Assembly (NCBI GenBank): GCA_944321125.1
Contig: CALUKD010000014.1
Coordinates: 24,808-88,807 of the forward strand
DNA: 64,000 nucleotides
Source: Candidatus Butyricimonas faecavium
Lineage (GTDB): Bacteria > Bacteroidota > Bacteroidia > Bacteroidales > Marinifilaceae
Direction of reading: 5' to 3'
Positions 18,592 through 28,133 of the stretch are shown here, piece after piece. A program made the position numbers and the translations under genes. Numbering within the stretch: the stretch's first letter is position 1; each line of letters begins with the position of its first letter. The notes beneath the pieces were generated by a model. That model was not told the DNA's origin. It ran no database searches and saw nothing but the letters and a program-made list of their open reading frames with translations.

Positions 18592-19047
18592 ATGAATGAT
18601 ATTGAAAAAGGTGATTCTTTTGCGTCTCCAGTGAAGGGTATACTTGCTGATTTGACAGTAAAAGACATTGAGCGATTGAGAGTTTATTATGTAGAAGAAG
18701 CGGAACGTTTGATGGCGTTTTTTGGACAGGAGGAAGAGGATGCTTTAAGTTTTATGAAAAAGCACCTACGGATTGTCGAGGCTTTATTGCGAGAATTACG
18801 GTTTCCATGGGAGGATTGTATACCGGTACTATATAGTAGTTTTATGCACTATATTGTTTTAGAGGAGGAAAAAGAGAAACGGAAACGTTTATCCAATTTA
18901 ATGACAGAGTTGATAAAGAAAATGAAATTCTTTGCTAAAAAAGAGTCGTTAGTCATGGGGGTAACACATCGCTTTCAAGAACAGCGACAAGAAGTTGAAG
19001 CTTTAATTGCTTTACGAGATAACGAGTTTAATACCTTGCGATCATGA
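18592..19047 (+). CDS. Uncharacterised helical protein, first of a two-gene unit
   Basis: 151 residues from the Met at 18592 (MNDIEKGDSF); an upstream ATG at 18499 would add an unlikely leader and overlap the opposite gene's promoter. All-helical, highly charged, no signal peptide or membrane segment. I do not recognise a family. Residues ~52-140 (RELRFPWEDCIPVLYSSFMH onward) line up by pattern with residues ~48-130 of the next protein, suggesting a shared domain duplicated in the operon. The stop overlaps the next start (ATGA), so translation is probably coupled. Confidence 0.7.
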   Translation: MNDIEKGDSFASPVKGILADLTVKDIERLRVYYVEEAERLMAFFGQEEEDALSFMKKHLRIVEALLRELRFPWEDCIPVLYSSFMHYIVLEEEKEKRKRLSNLMTELIKKMKFFAKKESLVMGVTHRFQEQRQEVEALIALRDNEFNTLRS

Positions 19048-20036
19048 ATGAAAGAAGTGAAGGCGCTTTTCCTGACAAGGTGTTGGGAATGCAACAAAGT
19101 ACATCGCTGAAAGATTATTATTTGACAAAATCACAAGTGGTGAGAAGATTCCGGAATCGTAAGTTGTTAGAGGAAGATGAAGAAAATTTGTTGAGTGGTT
19201 TACTATGTGAAATGGGTGAAGTAAGTCAAATCTTGGATTATTTGAAACTTCCTTGGATGAAGTTGGCAGATACGTTCTTTCAAGGTTATATCGATTCCCC
19301 TTTGTTTGGTAAGCACGAGAGGTTACTGGCTTCACGCTTTATTGAATTGATGGTAACGTTATCCAGAGAAACTTCTTTTATCGAGAAGTGGATGGGGTAT
19401 CATGTTGCCCAGATCAATGAGATTAAGGAACTGCAAGCCGTATGTAAGATAAAGCAGGTTTATAGTATTACAGTTGGAGATGAGTTACTGTATAATCTCT
19501 CGTTAAGACAATTAGTTGAGATTCATGATACGATAGAAACGTTTCTCAAACATGAGGATTTATCTTTTCAAGAATTCGAAGATGATGATTTGTACTCGGT
19601 TGATATGGCAATGTCTGTTTATCGTTCTGCGGATAGTGATTCCTATTCTGTTTTTTATGATATGGATACTTACGAAGGGGAAATGAGATTTACTTCTTCA
19701 GAACAAATAAGGTATGTAATCAAGCAGATGCAACAATTCTTAGATAAGGTAGAAGAGGGGAGTTCTGTTGATAGAGTGGAGGAATTTTCAGAAGAGATTC
19801 CTGTTGTTATCAAAGAAGATTATACATCAAGAAAACAGGTTTTAAGGGAGATCCCGGTTGTGGGTAGACATGTGAGTCAAAGTGATGATGGAATGTTGGT
19901 CATGGATTTTAATATATGGGCTAATGAATTGTATTTAAATGGCTTGTCTGTCCAAAAGTTGAGATGTATTGCTCGGGAGCTGGAAGATTTTTTGGATAGA
20001 GTCAATGAAAAGTGGAGAGAATTTGGACTTCAGTGA
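19044..20036 (+). CDS. Uncharacterised protein with shared helical domain and three C-terminal repeats
   Basis: 330 residues, cytoplasmic by appearance, strongly acidic. The N-terminal part (48-130) resembles the preceding protein (DYLKLPWMKLADTFFQGYI). The remainder contains three similar units, each two short strands followed by a helix: about 140-172 (GDELLYNLSLRQLVEIHDTI), 202-238 (YEGEMRFTSSEQIRYVIKQM) and 284-322 (NELYLNGLSVQKLRCIAREL), separated by acidic linkers. I cannot name a family. Followed by a strong hairpin. Its position beside a divergent HTH gene suggests a regulated small operon, but no mobile-element genes are nearby. Confidence 0.7.
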   Translation: MNERSEGAFPDKVLGMQQSTSLKDYYLTKSQVVRRFRNRKLLEEDEENLLSGLLCEMGEVSQILDYLKLPWMKLADTFFQGYIDSPLFGKHERLLASRFIELMVTLSRETSFIEKWMGYHVAQINEIKELQAVCKIKQVYSITVGDELLYNLSLRQLVEIHDTIETFLKHEDLSFQEFEDDDLYSVDMAMSVYRSADSDSYSVFYDMDTYEGEMRFTSSEQIRYVIKQMQQFLDKVEEGSSVDRVEEFSEEIPVVIKEDYTSRKQVLREIPVVGRHVSQSDDGMLVMDFNIWANELYLNGLSVQKLRCIARELEDFLDRVNEKWREFGLQ

Positions 20037-20056
20037 AAACCGTTAAATAGACTATC

Positions 20057-20097
20057 GACTAGTCCTAAATAATTGTAATGATTATTTAGGACTAGTC
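20057..20097. terminator. Bidirectional hairpin, perfect 17-bp stem
   Basis: Arms 20057-20073 and 20081-20097 (GACTAGTCCTAAATAAT and its complement), seven-base loop, 20 bases after the stop of the 330-residue gene and facing uvrB. Confidence 0.75.
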
Positions 20098-20158
20098 AAA
20101 ATGCATGTATTCCCGTGTATTGGGGGTATGGGGGTATCCGTGTTGTGAAAATATTTCT

Positions 20159-22165
20159 TTAGGAATTAAGTCGTTTGATGGTTTCTTCCAATTTAAACAT
20201 TTCATCCCGAAGACGAGCGGCTTCCAAGAAGTCCATTTCTTTAGCAGCTTTTTGCATGGCTGCTTTTGTTTTTTGTAACATTTTCTCCAATTCCGGTTTA
20301 CTCATGTAAGCAATGACGGGATCGGCAACCATGTTCACGTGTTCTTCTTCGATGTAAGCACGGGAGGTTTCTTTCAGCACGGATTCCGTGGATTTATGTA
20401 TTTGGGTTGGGGTGATACCGTGTTGACGGTTATATTCCATCTGTTTCTCTCGACGGTACTGGGTTTCATCAATGGTTTCCTGCATGGAGCGGGTGATTGT
20501 GTCGGCATACATGATGACTTTACCATTTAGGTTACGGGCAGCACGTCCGGAGGTCTGTATTAGTGAACGAGTGGAACGTAGAAATCCTTCCTTGTCGGCA
20601 TCGAGGATGGCAACAAGAGAAACTTCGGGCATATCCAATCCTTCACGCAATAAGTTTACTCCGACAATCACGTCAATTATTCCTTTACGTAGATTTTCGA
20701 TGATCTGTACTCGTTCCAGCGTATCCACGTCGGAGTGGATATATTGGCATTTGATACGAATACGGTCTAAATATTTACTTAGTTCCTCCGCCATTCGTTT
20801 GGTTAGCGTGGTTACGAGAACTTTCTCGTTAATCTCGATACGTTTTTGAATCTCGTTGATGAGGTGGTCTATCTGATTCTTACTGGGAACGACTTCTATT
20901 TCCGGATCAAGGATTCCGGTGGGGCGGATGATTTGTTCCACGACTACGCCATTGCATTTTTCCAATTCATAATCGGCTGGGGTGGCACTGACGTATATGG
21001 TTTGTCCCGTGTTAGCTTCGAATTCTTCAAATGTGAGCGGGCGGTTATCAAAAGCTGCCGGAAGACGGAATCCGTATTCTACTAGGGATTGTTTTCGGGA
21101 ATGGTCGCCTCCGTACATGGCTCTCACTTGCGGGAGTGTCACGTGAGACTCGTCTACGACAAGCAGGAAATCCTGTGGAAAGTAATCCAACAGGCAGAAG
21201 GGGCGAACGCCAGCAGCTCTTCCATCGAAGTAACGGGAGTAATTTTCGATACCGGAACAATAACCCAGCTCTCGAATCATTTCTACGTCATATTTTACCC
21301 GTTCATCTAGTCGTTTCGCCTCAAAATGTTTACCAATGGAGTTTAAAAAATCAACTTGTATAACAAGATCGTGTTCTATGTCATGAATGGCTTTTGTGAG
21401 TGTAGCCTTGTCCGTGACAAACAGATTAGCGGGATAGATATTCAGATTCTCCATTTCATCAATCGTTTTCCCGGTCTGTGGATTAAACGATGTGATTCGG
21501 TCAATCTCATCGTCCCAAAATTCGATCCGATAAGCCATTCCCTCAAAAGTTTCAATGGCCGGGAAAATATCTACGGTTTCTCCTTTTGCCCGGAAACTGC
21601 CTCGTTTGAACTCCAGTTCGTTATTTGCGTAAAGGGCATCCACCAATCGGCGTAAAAGTTGGTTCCGACCAATTTTTAGCCCTCGCTTCAAGTAAATGAT
21701 GTTCGAACTGAAAGCCGTCGGGTCTGCCATGCCGTAAAGGCATGAAACGGATGAGATCACAATCACATCCCGGCGTCCGGATAGTAAAGAAGCCGTGGCT
21801 CGTAACCGCAATTTATCGATCTCGTCGTTGATCATAAGATCTTTTTCAATATACGTGTTCGTGGTGGGTAGGTAGGCTTCCGGCTGATAATAGTCGTAAT
21901 AAGATACAAAGTACTCTACTGCATTTTCGGGAAAGAAAGCTTTGAACTCCCCGTATAATTGGGCGGCCAGGGTTTTGTTGTGACTGAGGATGAGTGTCGG
22001 ACGCTGGACTTTTTGTATTACGTTGGCAATGGTAAATGTCTTTCCTGATCCGGTAACTCCCAACAAAACCTGTCCCGGGACTTCATCCAGAAGTCCTTGC
22101 GTAAGTTCCTTGATTGCTTCCGGTTGATCTCCGGTCGGTTCGAATTGGGAAGTTAGCTTAAACAT
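20159..22165 (-). CDS. uvrB: Excinuclease ABC subunit B (UvrB)
   Basis: 668-residue damage-verification helicase-like subunit of nucleotide excision repair. Walker A is GVTGSGKTFTIAN (about residue 39), the YYQPEAYLP beta-hairpin element follows at about 96, the DExx box is VVDESHVTLPQ, motif VI is QTSGRAARN, and a C-terminal UVR domain (KEMDFLEAARLRDEMFKLEE) binds UvrC. Length matches the family. Monocistronic; followed by AT-rich repeats upstream of its start. Confidence 0.99.
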   Translation of the reverse strand: MFKLTSQFEPTGDQPEAIKELTQGLLDEVPGQVLLGVTGSGKTFTIANVIQKVQRPTLILSHNKTLAAQLYGEFKAFFPENAVEYFVSYYDYYQPEAYLPTTNTYIEKDLMINDEIDKLRLRATASLLSGRRDVIVISSVSCLYGMADPTAFSSNIIYLKRGLKIGRNQLLRRLVDALYANNELEFKRGSFRAKGETVDIFPAIETFEGMAYRIEFWDDEIDRITSFNPQTGKTIDEMENLNIYPANLFVTDKATLTKAIHDIEHDLVIQVDFLNSIGKHFEAKRLDERVKYDVEMIRELGYCSGIENYSRYFDGRAAGVRPFCLLDYFPQDFLLVVDESHVTLPQVRAMYGGDHSRKQSLVEYGFRLPAAFDNRPLTFEEFEANTGQTIYVSATPADYELEKCNGVVVEQIIRPTGILDPEIEVVPSKNQIDHLINEIQKRIEINEKVLVTTLTKRMAEELSKYLDRIRIKCQYIHSDVDTLERVQIIENLRKGIIDVIVGVNLLREGLDMPEVSLVAILDADKEGFLRSTRSLIQTSGRAARNLNGKVIMYADTITRSMQETIDETQYRREKQMEYNRQHGITPTQIHKSTESVLKETSRAYIEEEHVNMVADPVIAYMSKPELEKMLQKTKAAMQKAAKEMDFLEAARLRDEMFKLEETIKRLNS

Positions 22166-22259
22166 GATAAATACATTAATTTCTTGATTTATGATTTACG
22201 ATTAATAAAATGCCTTGAATTGGTGTGGCTAGAATCTAAAATCACTAAATCTAAAATTA

Positions 22260-22634
22260 TTAAAGTTTACTCATGAATTTTTCTGGGTTTATGATAAATC
22301 TGTCGTGGATGGCCGAGCCGATAGGAGCGATTTCATCCCATGCCTCGATAGAGAAACGGATACGGCGACCGTCCACTTCGGTGATGGTGGCTTTGCAAGT
22401 TACTTTCTTGCCAACAGCAGTGGCTTTCACGTGTTTGGTGTTGATTTCGATACCCACTGTGTCATTGTCTGCATCCAACATTCCTTCCAAACATTTAATA
22501 GCCGTGTTTTCCATTAAACCAACCATTGCGGGGGTTGCAAATACTTCTAGTTTTCCAGAACCGTAAACGGCTGCCGTGTCTTTATGTTGCACGGTAATCT
22601 CTTGTGTGAATGAGTGTCCTATTTTTATTTCCAT
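22260..22634 (-). CDS. FlK-type hotdog thioesterase
   Basis: 124 residues similar to the fluoroacetyl-CoA-thioesterase-like group: HSFTQEITVQHKDTAAVYGS, FATPAMVGLMENTAIKCLE, and VGIEINTKHVKATAVGKKV. The Thr/Glu/His positions used by FlK appear as T35-like, E43-like and H68-like residues by pattern. Such proteins in gut Bacteroidales hydrolyse small acyl-CoA esters; the real substrate is unknown. Separate from the PaaI-type thioesterase at 14670. Confidence 0.82.
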   Translation of the reverse strand: MEIKIGHSFTQEITVQHKDTAAVYGSGKLEVFATPAMVGLMENTAIKCLEGMLDADNDTVGIEINTKHVKATAVGKKVTCKATITEVDGRRIRFSIEAWDEIAPIGSAIHDRFIINPEKFMSKL

Positions 22635-22731
22635 GATTATTAGTTTTAGATTGCAAAGTTAATGATTAATCCTGTATGAAAAGATCGTTTTAAGAAGTTT
22701 TCACGTGATGTTACGGGTTGTTTAAATCTGG

Positions 22732-23481
22732 TTAACTGAAAAGCAGGCGTGTAGCTACAATAACGAGTACTACGAGTAGAAAATACCGGATATATTTAGC
22801 ACCCCATTTGACACTGAAGCGCACTCCTAGCCATGCACCAAACATATTGCCGCAAGCTAGGATAAGCCCGACTTTAAAATCCACGAGATCATTCCAAATG
22901 AATATTGCGAGTGCGATAATCGTATAGAATAGTACGATAAATAGTTTTATAGCATTGGCTTTCAATAGATCATAACCACATCCAAGTACTAATCCTGCCA
23001 ATAAAAAGAACCCGATGCCAATTTGAATGAAACCTCCATAAATTCCCAAAAGAAAGAAAATGATGTTTCGTAACCACGGGCTTTTCATTTTTGCCTTGTC
23101 TGCATTTGTTTTTACCCAGGCATCCGGGTTTAGTAGTAACATGAAGAACATGATGATGAGAAGTCCGGCAATGACTTTTTTGAATATCTCTTCGTTGATA
23201 TCCACAGCAATAAATGCTCCTACGATACTGCCGAGAGCCACGGGTAACAATAGTTTCGAGTCAGTTTTGAAATCAAGTATTTTCTTTTGTTTGAAACCTC
23301 TGACGGATACTATGTTTTGTAATAAAATGGCAATTCTGTTAGTTGCGTTTGCCACGTTTGCTGGTAAGCCAATAAAAATAAGAAAAGGTACCACCAACAT
23401 GGAGCCGCCTCCGGCGAACGTGTTGATAAATCCTGCAGCTATACCGAGGAGTATGGTAATAAGCATTTCGGTTATTGTCAT
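22732..23481 (-). CDS. TauE/SafE-family sulfite/organosulfur exporter
   Basis: 249 residues, about eight membrane helices in two repeats, with the family signatures GFINTFAGGGSMLVVPFLIF near the N-terminus and GIYGGFIQIGIGFFLL in the second half. The family moves sulfite, sulfoacetate or other organic anions. It lies 176 bases beyond metF on the same strand, which may hint at a link to sulfur metabolism, but AT-rich repeats separate the two. Confidence 0.88.
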   Translation of the reverse strand: MTITEMLITILLGIAAGFINTFAGGGSMLVVPFLIFIGLPANVANATNRIAILLQNIVSVRGFKQKKILDFKTDSKLLLPVALGSIVGAFIAVDINEEIFKKVIAGLLIIMFFMLLLNPDAWVKTNADKAKMKSPWLRNIIFFLLGIYGGFIQIGIGFFLLAGLVLGCGYDLLKANAIKLFIVLFYTIIALAIFIWNDLVDFKVGLILACGNMFGAWLGVRFSVKWGAKYIRYFLLVVLVIVATRLLFS

Positions 23482-23657
23482 GGGACAAAGTTAAAAACTA
23501 AAAAATAAAAGCTAAAAGTTTATCGTAAGTATTTCCAGAGATAATTGTTTCTTGATTCATGTGCTAATTTTAGATTTAATGATTCGGTTAATCTAGTAAT
23601 TTATGATTTCAGATTAATGATTCCCCTGCATGGGACAATGTTTTTTATTCTAATATT

Positions 23658-24611
23658 TCAAAATACTTGTTTTACAATTTCTTGAATATTTTCCGATTTC
23701 CCCATCGTATAGTAATGAACAGCGGGAACTCCGTGTGAGATGAGTTCTTTACTTTGTGCCACGCACCATTCAATACCAACTTGATTGATATCTTTATTAT
23801 TTTTGCATGAGCGGATCTCTTTGACCAGTTCATGAGGAATGTCAATACTGAATGTGCGTGGAAGCATTTCCAAATGTTTTAATGTTGATACGGGTTTTAA
23901 GCCTGGTATGATAGGTATGTTGATTCCTTGAGTCCGGCATTTATCGACAAATTGGAAAAATTTGGAGTTATCGAAAAACATTTGGGTGACAATGTAATTC
24001 GCTCCTGCATCAACTTTCTTTTTCAGATTCTCGATGTCACAGGCTTGGTTGGGTGCCTCGTAATGTTTTTCCGGGTATCCGGCAACTCCGATGCAGAAGT
24101 TTGTGGGGACAGTATTTGTTAGTGTGTCATCTAGGTATTGACCGTGATTCATACGGGTAATTTGTTCTACTAATTCACAACTATATCGGTGTCCGCTTTC
24201 TTCAGGAGTGAAAAAACGTTCTCCCGGTATTGGGTCACCCCGAAGTGCCATCACGTTTTCAATGTCAAGGAAGTTCAAGTCGATAAGTTCGTTTTCGATC
24301 TTGTGGCGGGTTGCCCCTCCGCACACGATGTGAGGAACCATGTCCACGTTGTACCGTCTCATGATAGCGGCAGCCAGTGCCACGGAACCGGGACGTTTGG
24401 TTACGGTCACTTTTTTAATCGTTCCGTCCGGGTATTCACGATATACCACTTCATCTCGGTGAAAGGTGATGTTGATGAAGGGAGGAGCAAGATCAATCAA
24501 GGGTTCGATGGCTTCGTATATTTTATTGATATCTCCGCCTTTTAGCGGTGGCACCAGTTCGAAAGAGAATACTGGTTTGTCTGTATTGTTGAGTATGTCA
24601 ATAACCTTCAT
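23658..24611 (-). CDS. metF: 5,10-methylenetetrahydrofolate reductase
   Basis: 317-residue MetF, a TIM-barrel flavoprotein that makes 5-methyl-THF for MetH. FSFELVPP at the N-terminus carries the catalytic Glu region; MALRGDPI is the folate/FAD loop, and the NYIVTQMFFDN and IPGLKPV segments are diagnostic. Follows metH by 80 bases on the same strand, so it is the last gene of the riboswitch-led methionine unit. Length is slightly above the E. coli enzyme (296). Confidence 0.96.
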   Translation of the reverse strand: MKVIDILNNTDKPVFSFELVPPLKGGDINKIYEAIEPLIDLAPPFINITFHRDEVVYREYPDGTIKKVTVTKRPGSVALAAAIMRRYNVDMVPHIVCGGATRHKIENELIDLNFLDIENVMALRGDPIPGERFFTPEESGHRYSCELVEQITRMNHGQYLDDTLTNTVPTNFCIGVAGYPEKHYEAPNQACDIENLKKKVDAGANYIVTQMFFDNSKFFQFVDKCRTQGINIPIIPGLKPVSTLKHLEMLPRTFSIDIPHELVKEIRSCKNNKDINQVGIEWCVAQSKELISHGVPAVHYYTMGKSENIQEIVKQVF

Positions 24612-24691
24612 AATTTAAAATTTAGAATTTAAAATTTGGGTTTAAAGTTTAGTCTGAATGTTTTTTCATTCTGAATTCTAAACATTGCGTT

Positions 24692-27600
24692 CTAAATTGT
24701 ACTGAAATATTTTGCTTTCGGATGAGAAATCAGCATTCCACACAAACTAGTGGAAGGGTAGATTGAATATCCTTCCGTAAGACATACCCCGATTTGGGTT
24801 GGGGCATCCAAGATTTCGAAAGCTAATTTTTTCATCGTATGATCCGGACAAGTCGGGTAACCGAAAGCGGGACGGATGATGTGAGTTCCTTCGTTAACTT
24901 GTTCCTGCATCCATTCTGCGCAAGCTTCTGCCAATCGGGCACAAAGACTTTCTCGTAACAGGTGTTCAAAGTCTCGGCAATCGTTGTATTGGAGATTATC
25001 CTGTACTTTCAAGCAAAATAGTCCTACGCTACCGATCCCTTTTTCTTTAGGGATGACGAAATCTGCCAGAGAAAGACATTCTTCTAGGTCGGCTTGTTGC
25101 CGGGGCATCGTGAAGCGATACTGACCATCCAAAACGATGTCTTCATTCTCCGAATAGGCATCAAAGAAGCGGACAATGATAGAAACGTCGAATTCATTTC
25201 CGGCGATTACTTTACCTAACATATCCAGTGCTGTTTGATAAATGCGGTCTGCTTCGTCGTTCGTGTAGATGATTTCCGGGTATTTGCCTTTAAAGCCCCA
25301 GAAGTGGAAAAATGGTGTCCAATCGATTTTTTCTACTAAATTTTCAAGATTCAGACGTTTCACAAGTAGATTGTGTTCCCCGAAAGTCGTAGGTTCCACG
25401 TGATCCCAAGTGTATCGGGGGGCCCTCCGGCGAGCTTCTTCAAGTGATATTTGTTTTTGTTGGTGTTGGTTGTACAAAGTTCGTATATTTTGTTGTTTAA
25501 TTTTTATTTCACGGATGTAGTTCTCCCGATCATTCAGTAAACGTTTGATGATCCCCACTGTTCGGGAAGCATCACCACCTGACACGACGCAATAGTCGTA
25601 TTTAGGTGCCAGTTTAACGGCTGTATGCACTGTTGAGGTAGTAGCCCCGCCAACAATTAGGGGAATTTGTAATTGTTCTCTTTGTAGCAGTTTGCATAAA
25701 TTTTCCATTTCACCTAAAGAAGGAGTGATCAAACCGCTAACCCCGATAATATCCGCCTCATGTTCTTTGGCAGCCTTAACAATGCTTTGATTGTCAACCA
25801 TGACACCAAGATCTATGACTTCCAAGTTATTGCAGGTAAGAACAATATTTACGATATTTTTACCGATGTCGTGGACGTCTCCTTTTACCGTGGCAATCAC
25901 AACACGGGGCCGACGGGTTACGTTTTTACCGGATGTGTTGTGGCGTTTGATTTCCGGTTGTAGAATTTGCACGGCTTCTTTCATGACTTTGGCTGATTTC
26001 ACGACTTGCGGCAAGAACATTTTTCCTTCTCCGAAAAATTGGCCTACTCGTTCCATACCTTTCATTAAAGGTCCTTCAATAATCTCGACCGGATTGGCAT
26101 ATTGCGTGAGAGCTTCTTGTAGATCGTTTGGTAGGTAATCCGTGATTCCCTTGATCAATGCATGTTCGAGGCGTTCTTCCAAAGGATGATTTCGCCATTC
26201 TTCCTGTTGTACTGTTTTTGCTTCTCCTTTCGTTTCCTTGTATTTTTCTGCAAGAGAAAGCAGGGTTTCTGTGGCTTCAGGTGTACGGTTTAGTACGACA
26301 TCTTCCACGGCCTTCAGTAATACCGGGTCGATTTCATCGTACACTTGTAACATAGCAGGATTCACGATAGCCATGTCTAGTCCTGCTCGGATAGCGTGGT
26401 ACAAGAAGACGGAGTGCATGGCTTCCCGTACCGTGTTATTTCCCCGGAATGAGAATGACAAGTTGGAGACACCGCCGGATGTACGGCATCCTTTCAAATT
26501 TTGTTTAATCCAACGTACTGCCTCAATATAATCCACTGCATAGTTGTTGTGTTCCTCGATTCCGGTTCCAATGGCTAAGATATTCACGTCGAATATGATG
26601 TTTTCGGGAGTGAATCTGGCTTGTGTGGTTAGCAAATCATAAGCTCTTTGGCAGATGTCTATTTTGCGTTGGAATGTTGTAGCTTGTCCTTCCTCGTCAA
26701 ATGCCATCACGACTACGGCGGCACCTAGACGTTGAATCTCTTTGGCCTTGTAAAGAAAGTCTTCTTCACCTTCTTTCAGGCTAATCGAGTTTACGATACA
26801 TTTCCCTTGCGTGTTTTTTAGTCCGGCAAGGATGGTTTCCCACTTGGAAGAATCTATCATGAAAGCCGTTTTGGCTATATCCGGCTCGTTACTGATAAGA
26901 CGCACGAAACGTTCCATTTCAGTTGTACTGTCCAGCATGGCGTCATCCATGTTAATATCGATAATGGATGCTCCTGCTTCGATTTGTTTTCGGGCAATGG
27001 TGGCGGCTTCCGAGTAATTTTTTTCTCGTATAAGACGGGCGAATTTAGCTGAGCCCGCCACGTTTGTACGTTCACCAATATTGATAAAATTGTTTAATTC
27101 TTTATCCACCATGACGGTATCGAGTCCACTCACTTGCAGTTGGTGTGTGGATGTCGGAACTTTTCTAGGGGGAATGTCTTTCAAAGCTTTTGCGATAGCC
27201 CGAATATGTGCCGGTGTCGTCCCACAACACCCCCCGGCAATATTGATCAATCCCTCTTTTGCCATGTTCTGGAGACAAAGAGCAGTAAATTCCGGTGATT
27301 CGTCGTATTCTCCCATTTCATTCGGTAGTCCCGCATTCGGGTATATACTGATGTAACACGGGATGCGTGGAGCCAGTTCCCGCAGGAAATGGTGTAACTC
27401 CTTTGCTCCGAATGAACAATTCAAACCAAAACTAAGGATTGGATAGTGGGAAAGACTCGTGAACAGGGCTTCCTGTGATTGTCCGGTTAGGGTACGTCCA
27501 CTTTTGTCGTTTACCGTGGCGGAAAGCATCACGGGGAGATTTGTACCTTTTTCTTCCTGTACTTTTGCAATAGCATAGAGGGCGGCTTTCGCATTTAGTC

Positions 27601-28117
27601 CATCGTAGATAGTTTCAACCAACAACAGGTCCACGCCGCCTTCTATTAATGCTGCCACTTGACTGGCATAAGCGTTAGCCAGCACATCGAAACTCACGAT
27701 CCGATAGGTTGGTTGATTAGGATCGGGAGCGAGAGTTAAGGATTTATCGGTTGGTCCGATACTTCCAGCCACGTAGATTTGTCGTTCTTTGCAAGTTGAT
27801 GCAACTTCTTTTGCCAAACGGGCTCCTTCCAAATTAAAGCGTTCCACCCATTCCGTGCATCCGTATTCAGTTTGCGATATTGCATTTGCGTTGAAAGTGT
27901 TGGTTTCGATAATATCGGCTCCTGCATCAATATAATTTTGATGTACTTGACGGATCACGTTTGGGCGAGTTATATTCAACACGTCGTTATTTCCCTTTAA
28001 AGGAATTGGGTGTTGTGCAAATTCTTCGCCTCGAAAATCGGCTTCCGTCAATCGGAATTGCTGTAAAGCTGTCCCCATGGCTCCATCCAGTATGTATATG
28101 CGATCTTGTAAGTTCAT
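24692..28117 (-). CDS. metH: Cobalamin-dependent methionine synthase
   Basis: 1141 residues in four modules: homocysteine-binding barrel with zinc ligands Cys234 (GLNCSFGAKE), Cys297 and Cys298 (GGCCGTTPAH); pterin domain (INIGERTNVAGSAKF onward); cobalamin cap and Rossmann domain with lower-axial His749 in DVHDIGKN; and a C-terminal reactivation domain with RPAFGYPTCPDH, which binds SAM. The reactivation domain is roughly 80 residues shorter than in E. coli (254 against ~330) though its ends are intact. Start 16 bases after the UPF0280 gene's stop. Co-transcription with the homocysteine-forming genes makes its substrate locally. Confidence 0.98.
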   Translation of the reverse strand: MNLQDRIYILDGAMGTALQQFRLTEADFRGEEFAQHPIPLKGNNDVLNITRPNVIRQVHQNYIDAGADIIETNTFNANAISQTEYGCTEWVERFNLEGARLAKEVASTCKERQIYVAGSIGPTDKSLTLAPDPNQPTYRIVSFDVLANAYASQVAALIEGGVDLLLVETIYDGLNAKAALYAIAKVQEEKGTNLPVMLSATVNDKSGRTLTGQSQEALFTSLSHYPILSFGLNCSFGAKELHHFLRELAPRIPCYISIYPNAGLPNEMGEYDESPEFTALCLQNMAKEGLINIAGGCCGTTPAHIRAIAKALKDIPPRKVPTSTHQLQVSGLDTVMVDKELNNFINIGERTNVAGSAKFARLIREKNYSEAATIARKQIEAGASIIDINMDDAMLDSTTEMERFVRLISNEPDIAKTAFMIDSSKWETILAGLKNTQGKCIVNSISLKEGEEDFLYKAKEIQRLGAAVVVMAFDEEGQATTFQRKIDICQRAYDLLTTQARFTPENIIFDVNILAIGTGIEEHNNYAVDYIEAVRWIKQNLKGCRTSGGVSNLSFSFRGNNTVREAMHSVFLYHAIRAGLDMAIVNPAMLQVYDEIDPVLLKAVEDVVLNRTPEATETLLSLAEKYKETKGEAKTVQQEEWRNHPLEERLEHALIKGITDYLPNDLQEALTQYANPVEIIEGPLMKGMERVGQFFGEGKMFLPQVVKSAKVMKEAVQILQPEIKRHNTSGKNVTRRPRVVIATVKGDVHDIGKNIVNIVLTCNNLEVIDLGVMVDNQSIVKAAKEHEADIIGVSGLITPSLGEMENLCKLLQREQLQIPLIVGGATTSTVHTAVKLAPKYDYCVVSGGDASRTVGIIKRLLNDRENYIREIKIKQQNIRTLYNQHQQKQISLEEARRRAPRYTWDHVEPTTFGEHNLLVKRLNLENLVEKIDWTPFFHFWGFKGKYPEIIYTNDEADRIYQTALDMLGKVIAGNEFDVSIIVRFFDAYSENEDIVLDGQYRFTMPRQQADLEECLSLADFVIPKEKGIGSVGLFCLKVQDNLQYNDCRDFEHLLRESLCARLAEACAEWMQEQVNEGTHIIRPAFGYPTCPDHTMKKLAFEILDAPTQIGVCLTEGYSIYPSTSLCGMLISHPKAKYFSTI

Positions 28118-28133
28118 TTTAATAATTTAGAAT

